NCBI GenBank assembly: GCA_003574785.1
Contig: QORU01000010.1
Span: forward strand, 255,248-319,247
DNA length: 64,000 nt
From: Taklimakanibacter deserti
GTDB lineage: Bacteria > Pseudomonadota > Alphaproteobacteria > Rhizobiales > Aestuariivirgaceae
Direction of reading: 5' to 3'
The notes under the pieces are model-generated. The model saw only the letters and a list, made by a program, of their open reading frames with translations. It was not told the origin of the DNA and did no database searches. Position 1 is the stretch's first letter; each line of letters starts with the position of its first letter. Positions 62,748 through 64,000 of this stretch are shown one piece after another. The position numbers and the translations under genes were made by a program.

Positions 62748-63893
62748 CTAGCCTAGCGCATAGACGCGTTCGGCCAGGCTGAGAAGGTCATTGTCGCTGA
62801 TCTCGCGGACGGTGTTCCGGCGCATCGGCGCATGGGCGGGCGAGGCCATGCGCTCGGCGAGGCGATGGGGATGGGCGAGATCGAGCCCATCACCGCTGAG
62901 ATTGATCTTGATGCCCGACCGCCGCACCAGGCTCTCATAGGCGGCGGCGACGTCGGCGGCACTCGCCATGGCACCGGCCACCTTGGCGAAGGCCTCCGGG
63001 TTGCCGTCCCTCACCCACTCGATCGTGGCGAGCATCGCAAGGCCAGTCGCCCGTCCATGCGGAACCGGCGCCAATTCGGCCATGGCATGCGAGATATTAT
63101 GCGCCAGCGCCGTGCCGGCATTGTCGATGCCAATGCCGGCATAGCAGCTCCCCAGCAACAGGCTGCCGCGCGCGGCGAGATCCCGCGGCGCCTTCACCGC
63201 CTGCTCGAGCGCACCCGAGATCAGGCTGATGGCGCGGTGGCAATAGAGATCGTTGGCGTCGCTGCGGTTGCGATTGGTCGAGGCCTCGATCGCATGCACA
63301 AGCGCATCGAGGCCGGTCGCCGCGGTCACCGCCGGCGGAACGCCCACCGTCAGTTCCGGATCCAGCAGAGCGAGGCGGGGCTTGAGCTCATCGCCCCAGG
63401 CCCAGACCTTCTGATGCCCGGCATTGGTGAAGATCGCGGTGCGGGTCACCTCGGCACCCGTTCCCGCCGTCGTCGGCACGGCAATGAGGGTTAAGGGATC
63501 GGCCGGCAAGGGCGTCTCGCAGAACTGATAGGCTTCGGCCGGCCGCCCCGAGACCGTGCAGGCCGCGACGAGCTTCGCCGTGTCGAGCGCCGTGCCGCCG
63601 CCGAGCCCGATCACCGCTTTCGCCTTCACCTCGCGCGCCAGGGACGCGGCACGGTCCACGTCATCCGATTTGGGCTCGCCACTGAAGCCGTCATAGAGCT
63701 TCGACTCATGGCCGGCCGCGGCCAGAAGCGCTGCAAGCTTTGCCGTGATGCCCAAGGAGGTCATCGCCGGATCGGCAACGACCATCACCGGTTGATTCTT
63801 GCCGGCGAGGCTTGTCATCCGGCCAGGCAGATCGGAAAGACGGCCATTGCCGAAGACGATTTCAGGAATGGAAGCGAGCGAGAAAGACTGCAT
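62748..63893 (-). CDS. Iron-type (group III) alcohol dehydrogenase
   Basis: A 381-residue Fe-ADH family enzyme. The NAD-binding loop is GLGGGTALDTAK, followed by PTTAGTGAEVT, and the metal ligands are in GLDALVHAIEA and HNISHAMAEL with the later HGRATGLAML His. This group oxidises or reduces short hydroxy acids and alcohols or maleylacetate. ATG 63893 is chosen; the frame upstream is IS sequence. It heads the operon with the two cupins, so oxidation of a product such as 3-hydroxypropionate is a natural but unproven idea. The original promoter has probably been cut off by the IS element. Confidence 0.87.
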   Translation of the reverse strand: MQSFSLASIPEIVFGNGRLSDLPGRMTSLAGKNQPVMVVADPAMTSLGITAKLAALLAAAGHESKLYDGFSGEPKSDDVDRAASLAREVKAKAVIGLGGGTALDTAKLVAACTVSGRPAEAYQFCETPLPADPLTLIAVPTTAGTGAEVTRTAIFTNAGHQKVWAWGDELKPRLALLDPELTVGVPPAVTAATGLDALVHAIEASTNRNRSDANDLYCHRAISLISGALEQAVKAPRDLAARGSLLLGSCYAGIGIDNAGTALAHNISHAMAELAPVPHGRATGLAMLATIEWVRDGNPEAFAKVAGAMASAADVAAAYESLVRRSGIKINLSGDGLDLAHPHRLAERMASPAHAPMRRNTVREISDNDLLSLAERVYALG

Positions 63894-63907
63894 GACGATC
63901 GGCTCTA

Positions 63908-64000
63908 GGGCCTGTTTACAATCAGCGGATAGCGAAGAAAGCGGCGACGAGGCTGATGAACCCGGCAAAGCAAGCATCGGTCTTTTCGTAGCGGGTTGCG
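63908..64000 (-). mobile_element. End of an IS5-family-like insertion sequence
   Basis: The last 93 bases look like one end of an insertion sequence. It begins with GGGCCTGTTTACA, an inverted-repeat type end, directly after CTAG, the favoured target of IS427-group IS5 elements. The minus strand at 63922-64000 encodes the last residues of a transposase. The element continues beyond the window. Its edge lies 15 bases upstream of the alcohol dehydrogenase start. Confidence 0.7.
63922..64000 (-). CDS. Transposase, C-terminal fragment (IS5-like)
   Basis: The minus strand reads ATRYEKTDACFAGFISLV then AAFFAIR and stops. RYEKTxxxFxGF near the end is the C-terminal pattern of IS5-family DDE transposases. 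Only about 25 residues lie inside the window, so intactness cannot be judged. Confidence 0.7.
   Translation of the reverse strand, partial: ATRYEKTDACFAGFISLVAAFFAIR

Noticed and set aside
1..64000. CRISPR array, rRNA operon, prophage
   Set aside because: No regularly spaced repeats, no rRNA sequence and no phage structural genes were seen.

Overview
The window is GC-rich, gene-dense chromosomal DNA with short intergenic gaps and many ATGA or TGATG start/stop overlaps. The gene families point to an alphaproteobacterium, most likely of the Rhizobiales (Hyphomicrobiales). Pointers are the cluster ileS-lspA-DUF3035 lipoprotein-two M16 peptidases, the DUF3422 protein, an IleS that has lost most of its C-terminal zinc cysteines, a glycine-zipper protein of a rhizobial type, and rhizobial-style GC-rich intergenic palindromes. 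No species can be named from the sequence alone. There is no rRNA operon, prophage or CRISPR array. One tRNA gene is present, tRNA-Val(CAC), and one transposase fragment lies at the right edge.

Layout. 1-10 kb: a cut alpha/beta hydrolase, a CoA-pathway-type phosphotransferase and a patatin; a subtilase with a coupled small protein; tadA, an RluB-type pseudouridine synthase, a LysE exporter behind a possible attenuator, and rsmD; a GlxA regulator divergent from an SDR; a GST/SnoaL-like/tautomerase operon divergent from an HxlR regulator. 10-21 kb: mutL, a LysR regulator divergent from a PNPOx-like flavoprotein, an exported protein, the M16 pair, the DUF3035 lipoprotein, lspA and ileS. 21-31 kb: an exported WD40-caspase protein converging on an ECF sigma/anti-sigma pair, DUF3422, gor, rpiA, a semialdehyde dehydrogenase and gph. 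31-41 kb: tRNA-Val flanked by repeats, a porin, a TPR-sulfotransferase coupled to an allE-like bicupin, two lower-GC membrane genes, an L,D-transpeptidase with a lipoprotein, and an exopolysaccharide-initiating sugar transferase.

41-53 kb: a zinc metallopeptidase with panE, nadE-gltX, a hicAB toxin-antitoxin pair coupled to a GST, then a regulator/solute-binding-fold/GST operon divergent from a desaturase and FAD-oxidoreductase pair, and an HU-type protein. 53-60.6 kb: a dipeptide/oligopeptide-type ABC importer (two permeases, a fused double ATPase, a substrate-binding protein) with an embedded amidase. 60.6-64 kb: an alpha/beta hydrolase, two tandem cupins of the DMSP-lyase (DddQ/DddL-like) family and an iron-type alcohol dehydrogenase, with an IS5-like element inserted just upstream.

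The parts most worth following up are the tandem DMSP-lyase-like module, the possible stand-alone I9-type inhibitor coupled to the subtilase, the WD40-caspase beside an ECF switch, the regulator/desaturase/FAD-oxidase island with its perfect 16-bp palindrome, and the low-GC membrane gene pair. All functions are read from motifs and gene context; no database search was possible.
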